Shown here piece by piece: positions 1-6,025 of a DNA stretch of 6,892 nucleotides (positions within the stretch are counted from its first letter, which is position 1; each line of letters begins with the position of its first letter). This stretch comes from an uncultured Vogesella sp. (GTDB taxonomy: Bacteria > Pseudomonadota > Gammaproteobacteria > Burkholderiales > Chromobacteriaceae), in the NCBI GenBank assembly GCA_946479405.1, contig CAMLGD010000175.1, forward strand, positions 1-6,892, in the 5' to 3' direction. The notes beneath the pieces are model-generated. The model ran no database searches. It was not told the origin of the DNA and worked only from the letters and a program-made list of their open reading frames with translations. Position numbers and translations under genes: made by a program.

Positions 1-636
1 CACGCGCACCAGCATCACCACGCCGACATAGTTGTCGAACCAGGAGTCGATGATCAACGCCTTGAGCGGACCATCCGGATTGCCTTCCGGCGGCGGAATT
101 TTGCTGACCACGGTCTCGAGGATGTCCTCGATACCGATGCCGGACTTGGCCGAGGCGCGCACCGCATCGATAGCCTCAATGCCGATGATGTCCTCGATCT
201 CCTGGCTCACGCGCTCCGGATCAGCCGCCGGCAGGTCGATCTTGTTCAGCACCGGCACCACTTCCACCCCCAGCTCGATGGCGGTGTAGCAGTTGGCCAC
301 GGTCTGCGCTTCCACGCCCTGCGACGCATCCACCACCAGCAGTGCGCCTTCGCAGGCGGACAGCGAGCGCGATACTTCATAGGAGAAGTCGACGTGCCCC
401 GGGGTATCGATCAGGTTCAGGTTGTAGACCTGACCGTCGCGCGCCTTGTATTGCAGCGCGGCGGTTTGTGCCTTGATGGTGATGCCGCGCTCTTTCTCGA
501 TATCCATCGAGTCAAGCACTTGCGCACTCATTTCGCGCTGTTCCAGACCGCCACAAAACTGGATGAAGCGGTCGGCCAATGTCGATTTGCCATGGTCAAT
601 ATGGGCAATAATCGAGAAATTACGGATATGTTTCAT
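1..636 (-). CDS. lepA: Elongation factor 4 (LepA), N-terminal part, cut by window edge
   Basis: Ribosome-associated translational GTPase of the cytoplasm; the family acts on stalled or incorrectly translocated ribosomes and has been linked to 30S assembly and initiation. The visible 212 residues read in frame to base 1 and begin [19 protein letters not shown], the typical LepA start. All GTPase motifs are visible: G1 AHIDHGKST (residues 11-19), G2 GIT (51-53), G3 DTPGH (77-81), G4 NKID (131-134) and G5 SAK (162-164). Family members are about 600 residues, so roughly two thirds of the protein lies beyond the left edge. The start is the ATG at 634-636; upstream only a weak ribosome site (TGGATTCAG) is seen. 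The gene follows the sigma-E operon on the same strand, as in Pseudomonas and Escherichia, where lepB usually comes next. A terminator-like hairpin ends only 18 nt before the start codon. Identity is secure. Confidence 0.97.
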   Translation of the reverse strand, partial: MKHIRNFSIIAHIDHGKSTLADRFIQFCGGLEQREMSAQVLDSMDIEKERGITIKAQTAALQYKARDGQVYNLNLIDTPGHVDFSYEVSRSLSACEGALLVVDASQGVEAQTVANCYTAIELGVEVVPVLNKIDLPAADPERVSQEIEDIIGIEAIDAVRASAKSGIGIEDILETVVSKIPPPEGNPDGPLKALIIDSWFDNYVGVVMLVRV

Positions 637-654
637 CTGAATCCAGCAAAAATT

Positions 655-675
655 AAGGGCACACAAAGTGCCCTT
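655..675 (-). terminator. Hairpin with T-run between the glutaredoxin-like gene and lepA
   Basis: A perfect 8-bp inverted repeat, AAGGGCAC / GTGCCCTT, with a 5-nt loop. On the minus strand it is followed by AATTTTTG, and on the plus strand the second arm runs straight into further T residues, so it has the form of a bidirectional intrinsic terminator. Its natural role is to end the rpoE-grx transcript. It lies inside the 58-nt gap ahead of lepA, so any lepA transcript started upstream must also pass it. The stem is clear; termination efficiency is inferred. Confidence 0.65.
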
Positions 676-691
676 TTTAACACTGGCGCGG

Positions 692-719
692 ATTTTAGCT
701 GATTTCGCTGCCCTGTGCA
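692..719 (-). promoter_or_regulatory. Weak candidate sigma-70 promoter for lepA
   Basis: On the minus strand TGCACA (714-719) and TAAAAT (692-697) are separated by 16 nt. The -10 matches TATAAT at five of six positions, the -35 matches TTGACA at four of six, and the -10 overlaps the TAA stop of the glutaredoxin-like gene. It would start a transcript a few bases before the hairpin at 655-675, placing the hairpin in the lepA leader. Matches of this quality arise by chance; this is a suggestion only. Confidence 0.25.
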
Positions 720-961
720 GCCGGGTGTGCAGCCAGATGTGCGGCCAACCTTGCTTCGTCCAGGTGCCAGTGACAGATTTCCAGCTCACCGTGCATCAAT
801 ACCGGGACCAGTTCGTTGAAACGCTCCTCCAGCACCGGGTCGGCATCCACGTCCACCACGTCGATGGCAAAGCCATACTGCTGCTGCCATGGCCGCAGCT
901 GCGCCAGCATGTTGTGGCACAGGCTGCAGTATTCGCGGAAATACAGTGTCAGCGTGATCAA
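695..961 (-). CDS. Glutaredoxin-like (DUF836 type) CxxC protein
   Basis: Small 88-residue protein with a thioredoxin-fold signature: a beta strand (TLYFRE), then C12-S-L-C15 at the start of a helix, and later LVPVL with Pro53 in the position of the fold's cis-proline. Length and pattern fit the glutaredoxin-like DUF836 family (Glrx-like), whose substrates are mostly unknown. No signal peptide is visible, so it should be cytoplasmic. The start is a TTG that overlaps the TGA stop of mucD as TTGA, with AAGGCG a few bases upstream as ribosome site; a downstream ATG would lose the CxxC motif. It is the last gene of the sigma-E operon, just before a terminator-like hairpin, so it should be co-induced with the envelope-stress genes. 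Whether it reduces disulfides, glutathionylated proteins or something else cannot be told from sequence. Family call good, function open. Confidence 0.85.
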   Translation of the reverse strand: MITLTLYFREYCSLCHNMLAQLRPWQQQYGFAIDVVDVDADPVLEERFNELVPVLMHGELEICHWHLDEARLAAHLAAHPAAQGSEIS

Positions 962-2385
962 GATTTCGCCTTTTCCGGCTTCAACGCCATAAACAGCGGC
1001 TCGCCCTGGCGCAGAATGCGCAACGCCACGCTGCCGCCATCCGGTACCGCGTTGATTGCTTGCTGCAGTTGTCGCACGCTGGACAACTCCTCGCCGGACA
1101 CGCCCACTACGACGTCCCCCGCCTGCAGGCCGGCATCGGCCGCCGGCCCTTGGACGGCACGTACCAGCAGACCGAACTTCACTCCCAGCTTCTGCAACTG
1201 GGCCGGTGCCAGCTGCTGCACCGCCAGGCCGCTACGGTTGGTCATGCTCTCTTCGCCCTGCTGCTCCGGCGACTTGCCACGATAAGCGCGCTCGGCGGTG
1301 CGTGGATCCTCTTCCTGCAACTCAGCGGTCACCACGCTCAGCTGCATAGCCTTGCGATTGCGCCACACCTGCAGCTGAACCTTGCTACCAGGGCGAATCA
1401 CACCCAGCAGCCGCGGCAAATCGTCGCTGCCATCCAGCAGCTGGCCATTCAGCGCCAGTACCACGTCGCCAGACTTGAGCCCCGCCTTTTCTGCCGGGCC
1501 ATTCTTTTCTACCGAGGCAATCAGCGTACCCTTGCTATCCGGCAGACCAAAGGATGCGGCCAACGCCTGGGTCATCGGCTGCGACACCACTCCGATACGA
1601 CTGCGGCTCACCTTGCCGTCCTTCTTCAGCTGCTCGGCTACCGTCAGCGCCACATCCACCGGAATGGCAAAGGAAATGCCCATGAAGCCACCGGAACGGC
1701 TGTAAATCTGCGAGTTGATGCCCACCACCTCGCCATTGAGGTTGAACAGCGGGCCACCAGAGTTACCCGGGTTGACTGCGGCATCGGTCTGGATGAACGG
1801 CACATAGCTTTCGTCCGGCAGGTGACGCCCCTTGGCGGAGACAATGCCAGCGGTCACCGTATTTTCAAACCCGAACGGCGAACCGATGGCCAGCACCCAC
1901 TCACCCACCTTCAGTGCATCCGGCTTGCCCAGCCGGACGAACGGCAGGCCCTTGGCCTCGATTTTCAGCAAGGCCACATCAGTACGCGCATCGGCACCCA
2001 CTACCTTGGCTTTGAACTCACGGCGATCGCCCAGGGTGACAATCATCTCGTCGGCCTCGGCAATCACGTGGGCATTAGTCAGCACATAGCCATCGGCGGA
2101 CAGGATGAAACCGGAGCCCATACCGCCGGTTCGGTATTCGCGCAATTGCGGCGGGGCAAAGCGGCGGAAAAATTCGGCAAATGGATCGTTCTCCATGCCC
2201 TGCGGTAATTCGCGCACCACCTGGCGCACCGTCTGCACGGTACGGATATTCACCACCGCCTTGCCCTGCTCTTCCACCAGCTGGGTGAAATCAGGCAGCG
2301 ACGACAGCGGCGCGGCAAGGGAATGCGGGCTGGCCAACAACCCGGCCATCAGCATAGAGGCGGCAATCAGCTTCTTGAGCGGCAT
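958..2385 (-). CDS. mucD: Periplasmic Do-type serine protease (DegP/DegQ/MucD)
   Basis: HtrA-family protease and chaperone that degrades misfolded envelope proteins in the periplasm. The 475-residue protein begins with a Sec signal peptide (MPLKKLIAASMLMAGLLASP, cleavage near residues 24-25 at SLA-A). The trypsin-like domain carries the triad His106 (TNAHV), Asp136 (RTDVALL) and Ser209 (GNSGGPL). Two PDZ domains follow, at about 262-355 and 385-470, the second ending close to the C-terminus. Length and two-PDZ layout match DegQ/MucD rather than the single-PDZ DegS. Its place inside the rpoE operon matches Pseudomonas MucD, which restrains AlgU activity, and differs from E. coli, where degP is unlinked. 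The start ATG lies 19 nt inside the end of rseC and has only a weak ribosome site (CGGAA), which suggests coupled translation. The gene is intact, and the TTG of the next gene overlaps its stop. Confidence 0.95.
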   Translation of the reverse strand: MPLKKLIAASMLMAGLLASPHSLAAPLSSLPDFTQLVEEQGKAVVNIRTVQTVRQVVRELPQGMENDPFAEFFRRFAPPQLREYRTGGMGSGFILSADGYVLTNAHVIAEADEMIVTLGDRREFKAKVVGADARTDVALLKIEAKGLPFVRLGKPDALKVGEWVLAIGSPFGFENTVTAGIVSAKGRHLPDESYVPFIQTDAAVNPGNSGGPLFNLNGEVVGINSQIYSRSGGFMGISFAIPVDVALTVAEQLKKDGKVSRSRIGVVSQPMTQALAASFGLPDSKGTLIASVEKNGPAEKAGLKSGDVVLALNGQLLDGSDDLPRLLGVIRPGSKVQLQVWRNRKAMQLSVVTAELQEEDPRTAERAYRGKSPEQQGEESMTNRSGLAVQQLAPAQLQKLGVKFGLLVRAVQGPAADAGLQAGDVVVGVSGEELSSVRQLQQAINAVPDGGSVALRILRQGEPLFMALKPEKAKS

Positions 2386-2840
2386 GTTCCGACAAACTCC
2401 ATGGAAAGTTGGTGAGGAGAAACACGACTGGCTACGTGCGGCTGAAAGCGCACATCACCCGCCAGGCGGCGGCTGTAGCCGCGCACAAAGCACAAGGCCA
2501 GCAGCAAGGCCAGCAACCCGCCGATCACCGCCGCCAGCTCGCCCGCCGGTGCGGCCAACATAGCCCCGGCCAGCAGCGCCAGCACCGGCCCCGCATACAG
2601 CAGCGCAGCACTGCGCAGCATGCCGGACTCCGGCACCGCAATATTCACCTGCTCACCCGGCAACACCCCCAACGGGTCCAGCACACGGAAGCGTGGCTGC
2701 CGCAGGCTGAACATGCGAGCCAGTTGCAGCGAGCGGCAACCGTTGACCGGGTCGCACTGGCCACAGGGCGAATGCGGGCGCGGCTCCACCCAGGCAAAAC
2801 CGGGCCCCACCTGCAGAACCCGGGCTTCGGTTTCGATCAT
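2367..2840 (-). CDS. rseC: SoxR-reducing / sigma-E regulatory protein RseC (MucC)
   Basis: Inner-membrane protein of the RseC/MucC family, 157 residues against 159 in E. coli. The N-terminal part holds a cysteine cluster, Cys26-x2-Cys29-x5-Cys35 (PCGQCDPVNGC), characteristic of the family. Two membrane segments follow at about 73-97 and 101-121, separated by a very short turn, and the basic stretch RGYSRR after the second is consistent with a cytoplasmic C-terminus. In E. coli, RseC works with the Rsx complex to keep the SoxR iron-sulfur cluster reduced and has a mild positive effect on sigma-E; MucC in Pseudomonas is poorly understood. The start ATG is one base after the rseB stop with no strong ribosome site, and the end overlaps mucD by 19 nt, so it is probably translated by coupling. 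Family assignment rests on the cysteine pattern, topology and gene order. Confidence 0.92.
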   Translation of the reverse strand: MIETEARVLQVGPGFAWVEPRPHSPCGQCDPVNGCRSLQLARMFSLRQPRFRVLDPLGVLPGEQVNIAVPESGMLRSAALLYAGPVLALLAGAMLAAPAGELAAVIGGLLALLLALCFVRGYSRRLAGDVRFQPHVASRVSPHQLSMEFVGTCRSRS

Positions 2841-2841
2841 G

Positions 2842-3786
2842 TTATTTCTGGATCAGGCGAATGTTTTTCAAGACCGTCTGCAAACCGGCCTCCGGCAAGT
2901 CGCCAACCACGGTCAGCAACTGCTCACCCACCCGCCGCGATGCGACGCCAATGCCATTGGGCGCCACCACCACCGGGTGCGGCGGCACCTCGGCATCGGA
3001 AGTTTCGACAAACAACGACAGTCGGGCAAAGCCATCCGAATACACATAATGCTGCACTGCCTGCTCATGCCCCGGCAGCGGCCGGCTCATGTAGCGCACC
3101 AGGCGGAACCCCGCCGGCATGCCCTTCACTTCCAGCGGCGGCGGCGCGCTCGGCGCCGTCACCCCGGTCTTGCCAAGGGGCAGCGCCTGCTTGTAGCGCG
3201 GCCGCAACTTGGTCTTGTCGCGCTCGGCGCCCATATCCAGCTCGGTAAAGGCGAATTGCTCGATGACCTCGCCGCGCACACCATAGGTCACCGCCTTCAG
3301 CGGCAACGCCGTGCTCGGGTCGATGCACAAGCGCTGGCTGTAGCGGGAATTGGCTTCACGCGGCTTGAGCAGCAACCATTGGCAATCGCGCTCGGCCACG
3401 CGGTCCATGCCGCCGCGGCTGATGCCGTAAGCCACCGCCAGCTCGGACGGCAGGTCCGGCAACACTGCCGGGAACATTTTCATTGCACTCAGCTTGGCGG
3501 CACTCAGCGACTTGGCATCCGGCGCGTAGCAGGTTAGCTCATTGCCATGGCGAACGATTTCGCGCGGCAGGCCGTCCAGCGATTCGCGCCGCTCGCGCAG
3601 CTGACCATCGTCATGGGTGCGGTAAATGCGGAAGGTTTCCAGCTCGCCCCCCAGCTGGTGGGTGTAGATGGCACTGAACGGTAACGACTGACCCGCTACT
3701 GCGGCACGGCGCAGCAGCGCCCAGTCATCATCGGCCAGTGCCACCAGGGGCAGGGACAGCAACACACAGGCGGCAAGCCGACGCAT
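2842..3786 (-). CDS. rseB: Periplasmic sigma-E regulator RseB (MucB)
   Basis: Binds the periplasmic tail of RseA and protects it from site-1 proteolysis; in E. coli, mislocalised lipopolysaccharide releases it. The 314-residue product (E. coli 318) starts with a short Sec signal peptide, MRRLAACVLLSLPLVALA, probably cleaved before DDDW. The remainder fits the two-domain MucB/RseB architecture: a lipoprotein-carrier-like N-terminal domain (about 20-200), a proline-rich linker (about 203-220, with APSAPPP) and a smaller C-terminal domain (about 221-314). Cysteines 86, 135 and 154 remain after signal cleavage. The chosen start is the ATG that shares one base with the rseA stop (TGATG); a TTG one codon upstream is possible but less likely. 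The next gene, rseC, starts one base after its stop, which fits translation in step with rseA and rseC. Identity is strongly supported by context and domain pattern. Confidence 0.93.
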   Translation of the reverse strand: MRRLAACVLLSLPLVALADDDWALLRRAAVAGQSLPFSAIYTHQLGGELETFRIYRTHDDGQLRERRESLDGLPREIVRHGNELTCYAPDAKSLSAAKLSAMKMFPAVLPDLPSELAVAYGISRGGMDRVAERDCQWLLLKPREANSRYSQRLCIDPSTALPLKAVTYGVRGEVIEQFAFTELDMGAERDKTKLRPRYKQALPLGKTGVTAPSAPPPLEVKGMPAGFRLVRYMSRPLPGHEQAVQHYVYSDGFARLSLFVETSDAEVPPHPVVVAPNGIGVASRRVGEQLLTVVGDLPEAGLQTVLKNIRLIQK

Positions 3787-4271
3787 CAACGCACCCCCTG
3801 GGCGACAGGCTGAGTCAGGCCGACACGCGTCAACCCTTCACCAAGGGCACCATCCTGATGCGCATCCAGATACGATTGGCGGCCATCTGCCGCCACCTGC
3901 ACCAGCGCCGCCGGCGCCGGCACCGCCTCGGCCACCAGCCCGGCGTCCGCCGGCTGGCTCTGCCAGTTGTACCAGCCCACCACGCCAGCCAATGCCACCG
4001 ACGCGGCAACGGCAAAGCGGGCCGCCGGGCGACCGACCCGGCGCTGCGACGGCCGCGGCGCCAGCACGGTCGGCTCTGCGGCCAACCTGTCGCTCACCTC
4101 GGCACGCACATCGACCGACAGCAGCGATGCACCGCGCATGGCATCACCGATCAGGTGAAACTCCTGCCACGCAGTCTGCAGCTCGGCATCGCCAGCCAGG
4201 CGTTTAATGAGCGGCTCGGCGTCCTCGTCGGCCAGCTCACCATCCATCAGGGCGGAAAGGTTTTCTTTCAT
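3786..4271 (-). CDS. rseA: Anti-sigma-E factor RseA (MucA)
   Basis: Single-pass inner-membrane protein that sequesters RpoE; stress-driven sequential proteolysis (DegS-like, then RseP-like) frees the sigma factor. The 161-residue product begins MKENLSALMDGEL, the hallmark of the RseA N-terminal anti-sigma domain, with WQEFHLIGDAMRG at 35-47, close to the E. coli WESYHLIRDSMRG motif. One membrane segment lies at about 85-101 (FAVAASVALAGVVGW). The periplasmic tail contains SYLDAHQDG (133-141), resembling the conserved RseA C-terminal domain. Two adjacent ATGs exist at 4274 and 4271; the second has better spacing (6 nt) from the ribosome site GGTGAG, while the first would add one Met. An in-frame start farther upstream, inside rpoE, would add a non-conserved extension. 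The gene lies 7 nt after rpoE, and its TGA overlaps the rseB ATG. Confidence 0.93.
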   Translation of the reverse strand: MKENLSALMDGELADEDAEPLIKRLAGDAELQTAWQEFHLIGDAMRGASLLSVDVRAEVSDRLAAEPTVLAPRPSQRRVGRPAARFAVAASVALAGVVGWYNWQSQPADAGLVAEAVPAPAALVQVAADGRQSYLDAHQDGALGEGLTRVGLTQPVAQGVR

Positions 4272-4278
4272 CATCTGC

Positions 4279-4887
4279 TCACCATCTTTTGTTCTTTGCC
4301 GTATCCAGCAACGGACGCAACTCTGTCGCAATCGCCTCGCGGGCCCGGAAAATCCGCGACCGCACGGTACCGATCGGACAATTCATTGCCTCGGCAATCT
4401 CCTCATAACTGAGGCCCTCCATTTCCCGGAGGGAGATCGCCGTACGCAATTCTTCCGGCAGACGCTCCACCGCCGCATTAACGGCAGCCAGAATCTGCTG
4501 GTTCATCATTTCCGCCTCGGGCGTGTGGTAGTCCGGCACTTGCGAGGCCATGTCCAGCGTATCGCCGTCCTCGTCCTCGAACTCCGCACTCACCACTGGC
4601 CGCCGCCCGGCCGAGGTCAGAAAATTCTTGGCTGTATTGATGCCGATCCGATACAGCCAGGTATAAAACGCGCTTTCGCCACGAAACGATGGCAAGGCGC
4701 GGTAGGCCTTTACAAAGGCTTCCTGCGTCACGTCTTCAATGTCGGCACTGTCACGGATAAACCGCGACAGCAGCCGCGACAGACGGCGCTGATACTTGCT
4801 GACCAGCAAGTCGAACGCTCGTTTTTCGCCGCGCTGGGCACGCTCCACCAGTTGCTGATCGAGTTCTCGATCACTCATCGTTGTCAT
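4279..4887 (-). CDS. rpoE: RNA polymerase sigma-E factor (RpoE/AlgU)
   Basis: Extracytoplasmic-function sigma factor that directs transcription of envelope-stress genes. The 202-residue product aligns closely with E. coli RpoE. Region 2 includes DVTQEAFVKAYRAL (52-65) and SFRGESAFYTWLYRI (67-81). A variable acidic linker (about 100-125, with EFEDEDGD) follows, then region 4 with LPEELRTAISLRE (143-155) and the helix-turn-helix EEIAEAMNCPIGTVRSRIF (162-180). The start ATG at 4885-4887 has AGGGAG three bases upstream; a second in-frame ATG three codons later is possible but is 12 nt from that site. It heads the operon with its own regulators rseA, rseB and rseC, and the sigma-E-type promoter upstream (4953-4981) implies autoregulation. 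Identity is secure; the alternative name AlgU applies if the organism is closer to Pseudomonas. Confidence 0.97.
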   Translation of the reverse strand: MTTMSDRELDQQLVERAQRGEKRAFDLLVSKYQRRLSRLLSRFIRDSADIEDVTQEAFVKAYRALPSFRGESAFYTWLYRIGINTAKNFLTSAGRRPVVSAEFEDEDGDTLDMASQVPDYHTPEAEMMNQQILAAVNAAVERLPEELRTAISLREMEGLSYEEIAEAMNCPIGTVRSRIFRAREAIATELRPLLDTAKNKRW

Positions 4888-4923
4888 TCACTCCCTGATT
4901 CGCCCTGCTGTTCTTTGTTTGTT

Positions 4924-4939
4924 GCCGGCTTGCACCGGC
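4924..4939 (-). repeat. Small GC-rich hairpin in the rpoE leader
   Basis: GCCGG and CCGGC arms (5 bp) flank a 6-nt loop, about 37 nt upstream of the rpoE start codon and inside the leader predicted from the sigma-E-type promoter. There is no T-run, so it is not a terminator. It might affect mRNA stability or translation; in GC-rich DNA a stem this short can easily be chance. Confidence 0.3.
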
Positions 4940-4952
4940 GCAGGGCACAACT

Positions 4953-4981
4953 TATGACCGGAGGCCCTCCGCTTTAGTTCA
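4953..4981 (-). promoter_or_regulatory. Candidate sigma-E (AlgU) promoter of the rpoE operon
   Basis: On the minus strand TGAACTA (4975-4981) is followed after 17 nt by TCATA (4953-4957), preceded by GG. This resembles the sigma-E/AlgU consensus, GAACTT, a 16-17 nt spacer, then TCnnA: five of six bases of GAACTT, plus the TC and final A of the -10 match. Transcription would begin near 4946, giving a leader of about 60 nt. Autoregulation of rpoE/algU is established in E. coli and Pseudomonas, so the location is what would be expected. A vegetative promoter may also exist; none is clear. Confidence 0.6.
4959..4971. repeat. 13-bp perfect palindrome in the spacer of the rpoE promoter
   Basis: CGGAGG and CCTCCG arms surround a single central base and lie wholly between the predicted -35 and -10. 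A protein bound here would block RNA polymerase. It could also be a chance product of GC-rich sequence; no known regulator site is recognised. Confidence 0.45.
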
Positions 4982-5007
4982 CACTGAATGTGACATCACC
5001 CTGAATG
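4979..5007. repeat. Two 12-bp direct repeats at the rpoE promoter
   Basis: TCACACTGAATG (4979-4990) and TCACCCTGAATG (4996-5007) match at 11 of 12 positions and start 17 bp apart. The nearer copy overlaps the first bases of the predicted -35 of the rpoE promoter, and the second lies immediately upstream. Tandem direct repeats abutting a -35 are a common layout for activator sites, for example response regulators. The regulator is unknown. Confidence 0.45.
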
Positions 5008-5042
5008 GCACATTGAACCACGGCAGCCGCGTGCCAAGCCAG

Positions 5043-5056
5043 CCTGTGACTACAGG
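5043..5056. repeat. Inverted repeat in the rpoE-prpB intergenic region
   Basis: CCTGT and ACAGG arms with a 4-bp centre (GACT). It is centred about 68 bp upstream of the predicted prpB transcription start, a plausible activator position, and roughly 70 bp upstream of the predicted rpoE -35. Five-base arms are weak evidence, and no regulator is recognised. Confidence 0.25.
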
Positions 5057-5082
5057 TAACACGCCCCAATACAAAAAGTCGG

Positions 5083-5111
5083 TTTCCAAAAAACCAAGCA
5101 CTTGCTAGAAT
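5083..5111 (+). promoter_or_regulatory. Candidate sigma-70 promoter of prpB
   Basis: TTTCCA (5083-5088, four of six to TTGACA), a 17-nt spacer and TAGAAT (5106-5111, five of six to TATAAT), with TG one base before the -10 (5103-5104) forming an extended -10. The start would be near 5118, about 32 nt before the prpB ATG. A short inverted repeat, GGTTT / AAACC (5081-5095), overlaps the -35. No sigma-54 -24/-12 pair with correct spacing is seen, which argues against control by a PrpR of the sigma-54 activator type at this promoter. Confidence 0.6.
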
Positions 5112-5120
5112 TTCCAGCAA
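5102..5120. promoter_or_regulatory. 19-bp palindrome over the prpB -10, candidate repressor operator
   Basis: TTGCTAGAATTTCCAGCAA pairs at eight of nine positions around a central T (only 5107/5115 fail). It covers the predicted -10 and the transcription start of prpB, the classic place for a repressor to act. In several proteobacteria prp genes are controlled by GntR-family or other regulators adjacent to the operon, but no regulator gene lies in this window, so the protein that binds is unknown. The palindrome itself is read directly; its role is inference. Confidence 0.55.
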
Positions 5121-5149
5121 CTACCCGAGAACAAGGACAGGAGAACCCG

Positions 5150-6022
5150 ATGACGACACCCGGCCAACGTTTCCGCGACGCAGTCGCCCAAGAAAAACCC
5201 CTGCAGGTCGTCGGTGCGGTAAACGCCTACGCCGCCCGCCTGGCTGAGCACAGCGGCTTCAAGGCGCTGTACCTGTCCGGTGGCGGCGTGGCCGCCTGCT
5301 CCTGCGGCATTCCCGACCTCGGTATCACCACGCTGGAAGACGTGCTGATCGACGTGCGCCGCATCACCGACGTGACCGAGCTGCCACTCTTGGTGGACAT
5401 CGATACCGGCTGGGGTGGCGCTTTCAACATCGCCCGCGCCATCCGCAGCCTGGAAAAAGCCGGTGCCGCCGCGGTGCACATCGAAGACCAGGTGCAGCAG
5501 AAACGCTGCGGCCATCGCCCGAACAAGGCCATCGTCGGCCAGGACGAGATGGTGGATCGCGTCAAGGCCGCGGTAGATGCCCGCAAGCACGATATGGTGA
5601 TCATGGCGCGCACCGACGCGCTGGCAGTAGAAGGCCTGGATGCCGCCATCGAACGTGCCGTCGCCTGCGTGGAAGCCGGCGCCGACATGATCTTCCCGGA
5701 AGCCATCACCGATCTGGCCATGTACAAACAGTTTGCCGAGGCGGTGAAGGTGCCGGTACTGGCCAACATCACCGAATTCGGCGCCACCCCGCTGTACACC
5801 ACCCAGCAACTGGGCGACAACGGCGTGAGCCTGGTGCTGTACCCACTGTCCGCCTTCCGCGCCATGAGCCAGGCCGCGCTGGCGGTCTACGGCGCCATCC
5901 GCCAGGACGGCACCCAGCAAAACGTGATCGACAAGATGCAGACCCGCATGGAGCTGTACGACCACCTGGGCTATCACGATTACGAGCAGAAGCTGGACGC
6001 GCTGTTCCGCCAGGAAAAATAA
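5150..6022 (+). CDS. prpB: 2-methylisocitrate lyase (PrpB)
   Basis: Last step of the methylcitrate cycle in the cytoplasm: cleaves 2-methylisocitrate to pyruvate and succinate, a route for propionyl-CoA. The 290-residue product (E. coli 296) has the isocitrate lyase/PEP mutase fold signatures: YLSGGGVAA (41-49), the Mg-binding region VDIDTGWG (82-89), HIEDQ (110-114) and the catalytic loop KRCGH (118-122) with Cys120. The short loop form KRCGH and the length point to methylisocitrate lyase rather than the longer isocitrate lyase. MARTDA (152-157) and ITEFG (207-211) are also typical of PrpB. The ATG at 5150 has CAGGAG six bases upstream; a possible TTG start at 5102 falls inside the promoter and lacks a ribosome site. 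A cupin gene begins three bases after the stop, then prpC, in an apparent operon. Confidence 0.96.
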   Translation: MTTPGQRFRDAVAQEKPLQVVGAVNAYAARLAEHSGFKALYLSGGGVAACSCGIPDLGITTLEDVLIDVRRITDVTELPLLVDIDTGWGGAFNIARAIRSLEKAGAAAVHIEDQVQQKRCGHRPNKAIVGQDEMVDRVKAAVDARKHDMVIMARTDALAVEGLDAAIERAVACVEAGADMIFPEAITDLAMYKQFAEAVKVPVLANITEFGATPLYTTQQLGDNGVSLVLYPLSAFRAMSQAALAVYGAIRQDGTQQNVIDKMQTRMELYDHLGYHDYEQKLDALFRQEK

Positions 6023-6025
6023 ACG

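Noticed and set aside
668..1285. Plus-strand open frame across the glutaredoxin-like gene and the mucD 3' end.
   Set aside because: It is antisense to two supported genes, and no domain or ribosome site is visible.
1060..2208. Long open frame (382 codons) on the plus strand opposite mucD.
   Set aside because: It is antisense to a clearly coding protease gene and rich in His/Gln/Arg as expected from a shadow frame in GC-rich DNA, with no recognisable domain.
3787..3789. TTG as rseB start, one codon before the ATG.
   Set aside because: The adjacent ATG overlaps the rseA stop as TGATG, a common coupling form, and gives an equally good signal peptide; ATG is preferred, though the difference is only one residue.
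3786..4331. Longer rseA reading frame starting inside rpoE.
   Set aside because: The first 19 residues are unlike RseA and overlap the RpoE C-terminus; the conserved N-terminus MKENLSALMDGEL with a ribosome site supports the start at 4271 (or 4274).
4207..4977. Plus-strand open frame of 256 codons opposite rpoE and its leader.
   Set aside because: It is antisense to rpoE, one of the most conserved genes here, and its product shows no recognisable motif.
5006..5037. Sigma-54-like -24 elements: TGGCAC on the plus strand (5006-5011) and TTGGCACG on the minus strand (5030-5037).
   Set aside because: Neither has TTGC[AT] at the required distance: the plus-strand copy has ACCAC there, and the minus-strand copy has TGCCG with the GC dinucleotide displaced by one base. 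Considered because PrpR in enterics uses sigma-54.
5102..5149. N-terminal extension of prpB from a TTG at 5102.
   Set aside because: The region holds the -10, the palindrome and the leader, with no ribosome site for TTG, whereas the ATG at 5150 has CAGGAG at ideal spacing and gives the normal PrpB length.
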